Shown here piece by piece: positions 35,733-36,045 of a DNA stretch of 36,045 bases. The notes under the pieces were generated by a model. That model saw only the letters and a list, made by a program, of their open reading frames with translations, was not told the DNA's origin and did not search any database. Source of the stretch: Muribaculaceae bacterium (GTDB taxonomy: Bacteria; Bacteroidota; Bacteroidia; Bacteroidales; Muribaculaceae); the NCBI GenBank assembly GCA_016290765.1, contig JAEEVE010000006.1, positions 1 to 36,045 on the forward strand. The letters run 5' to 3'. Position 1 is the first letter of the stretch, and every line of letters starts with the position of its first letter. The position numbers were made by a program, and so were the translations under genes.

Positions 35733-35795
35733 TTATAGGCCGGGCTAGGGGTAAGGGTGGCTAGGAATCCTAGCCAAGCCTAGCCAGGCCTATAA
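35733..35795. terminator. Nested hairpin between convergent genes
   Basis: Three nested perfect stems: TTATAGGCC/GGCCTATAA (35733-35741 with 35787-35795), GGCTAGG/CCTAGCC (35743-35749 with 35779-35785) and an inner GGCTAGG/CCTAGCC (35759-35765 with 35769-35775). It lies between convergent genes, so a two-way terminator is likely, but U-tracts are missing. It may instead be a repeat element. Confidence 0.55.
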
Positions 35796-35812
35796 TGGCC
35801 TATAATCCTACC

Positions 35813-36045
35813 CTACCGCAGGAACATGATCGTGCCGGCGGGGGCGATGTTCTTCAGCACGAGACGGCGATTCGCGACGGAGAGCGAGAACTTGTCGGAG
35901 TAGTCGTTCTCGCCGTCAGTCACCGTCACAACTGCGTCGGCGACATCATCAGGCGAGAGACCGGACACCTCGCCGGAGAGGTAGTACGAGAGGCACTTCG
36001 GCTTGTCGTTGAACGTGGCCTTCACTGCCCTGAGTTCGCGGAACG
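35813..36045 (-). CDS. Unknown protein, C-terminal part (5' end outside window)
   Basis: An open minus-strand frame runs from the right window edge to the stop at 35813 (about 76 residues visible, from FRELRAVKATFNDK). The sequence has Asp/Val-rich beta-strand character (VADAVVTVTDGENDYSDKFSLSV) and ends NRRLVLKNIAPAGTIMFLR. I do not recognise a family. It looks like the end of a large beta-rich secreted protein, but that is a guess. The internal GTG at 36025 is unlikely to be the real start as the frame stays open beyond it. Confidence 0.55.
   Translation of the reverse strand, partial: FRELRAVKATFNDKPKCLSYYLSGEVSGLSPDDVADAVVTVTDGENDYSDKFSLSVANRRLVLKNIAPAGTIMFLR

Overview
The window is two pieces of DNA from different bacteria joined near position 33140. 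The left 33.1 kb is from a gut-type Bacteroidota (order Bacteroidales, Prevotellaceae or Muribaculaceae-like). Evidence: Bacteroidota-only families (DUF4270, DUF4836, the DUF4105/Lnb family, an orphan short glycogen-synthase-like protein); -7 boxes of the form TAnnTTTG, several with TTTG 19-21 bp upstream; no Shine-Dalgarno sequences; long secreted proteins with choice-of-anchor, LRR_5 and dockerin-like modules. The right 2.9 kb has visibly higher GC, a consensus TTGACA-17-TATAAT promoter, a strong AAGGAGG ribosome-binding site and a twin-arginine sugar-isomerase-like protein. This suits a PVC-group bacterium such as a gut Kiritimatiellota (an inference). The join cuts off the last residues of one gene from each side, so an assembly chimera is the simplest reading.

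Layout, left part. 1-3.9 kb: 3' end of purB, an RsuA/RluB-type pseudouridine synthase with a long Gln/Gly/Tyr tail, and asnS. 4-5.4 kb (minus): a DedA/YqaA-type membrane protein and a secreted Spy/CpxP-like protein with a Cys/His-rich repeat tail. 5.6-7.9 kb: a one-domain GT5-like protein and a DUF4270 lipoprotein. 8.0 kb: tRNA-Thr(CGU). 8.2-12.9 kb (minus): secA and a DUF4105/Lnb membrane protein, both linked to envelope export. 13.0-13.8 kb: a small secreted repeat protein. 14.1-15.8 kb: a three-gene operon of membrane protein, ECF sigma factor and small two-TM protein (likely anti-sigma). 15.9-22.4 kb (minus): a giant BspA-like LRR surface protein with a C-terminal dockerin-like pair, preceded by a membrane-bound TPR/AraC regulator. 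22.6-24.8 kb: a short UvrA paralogue, divergent from the regulator with overlapping promoters. 25.0-33.1 kb: a DUF4836 lipoprotein and two very large secreted adhesin-type proteins.

Right part: a HAD-IIA phosphatase (minus) and a Tat-exported L-fucose-isomerase-like protein (plus) diverge from a short region with a perfect inverted repeat over the -35 box. A partial gene runs off the right end.

The most useful observations are the chimeric join, the 22-bp phased direct repeats between the AraC-type regulator and the LRR gene, the overlapping divergent promoters at 22.46-22.51 kb, a possible second (ECF-type) promoter before the sigma-factor operon, dockerin-like modules on two surface proteins, the Cys/His-repeat secreted protein and the prion-like tail on the pseudouridine synthase. 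All family calls are by eye from motifs; no database search was run.
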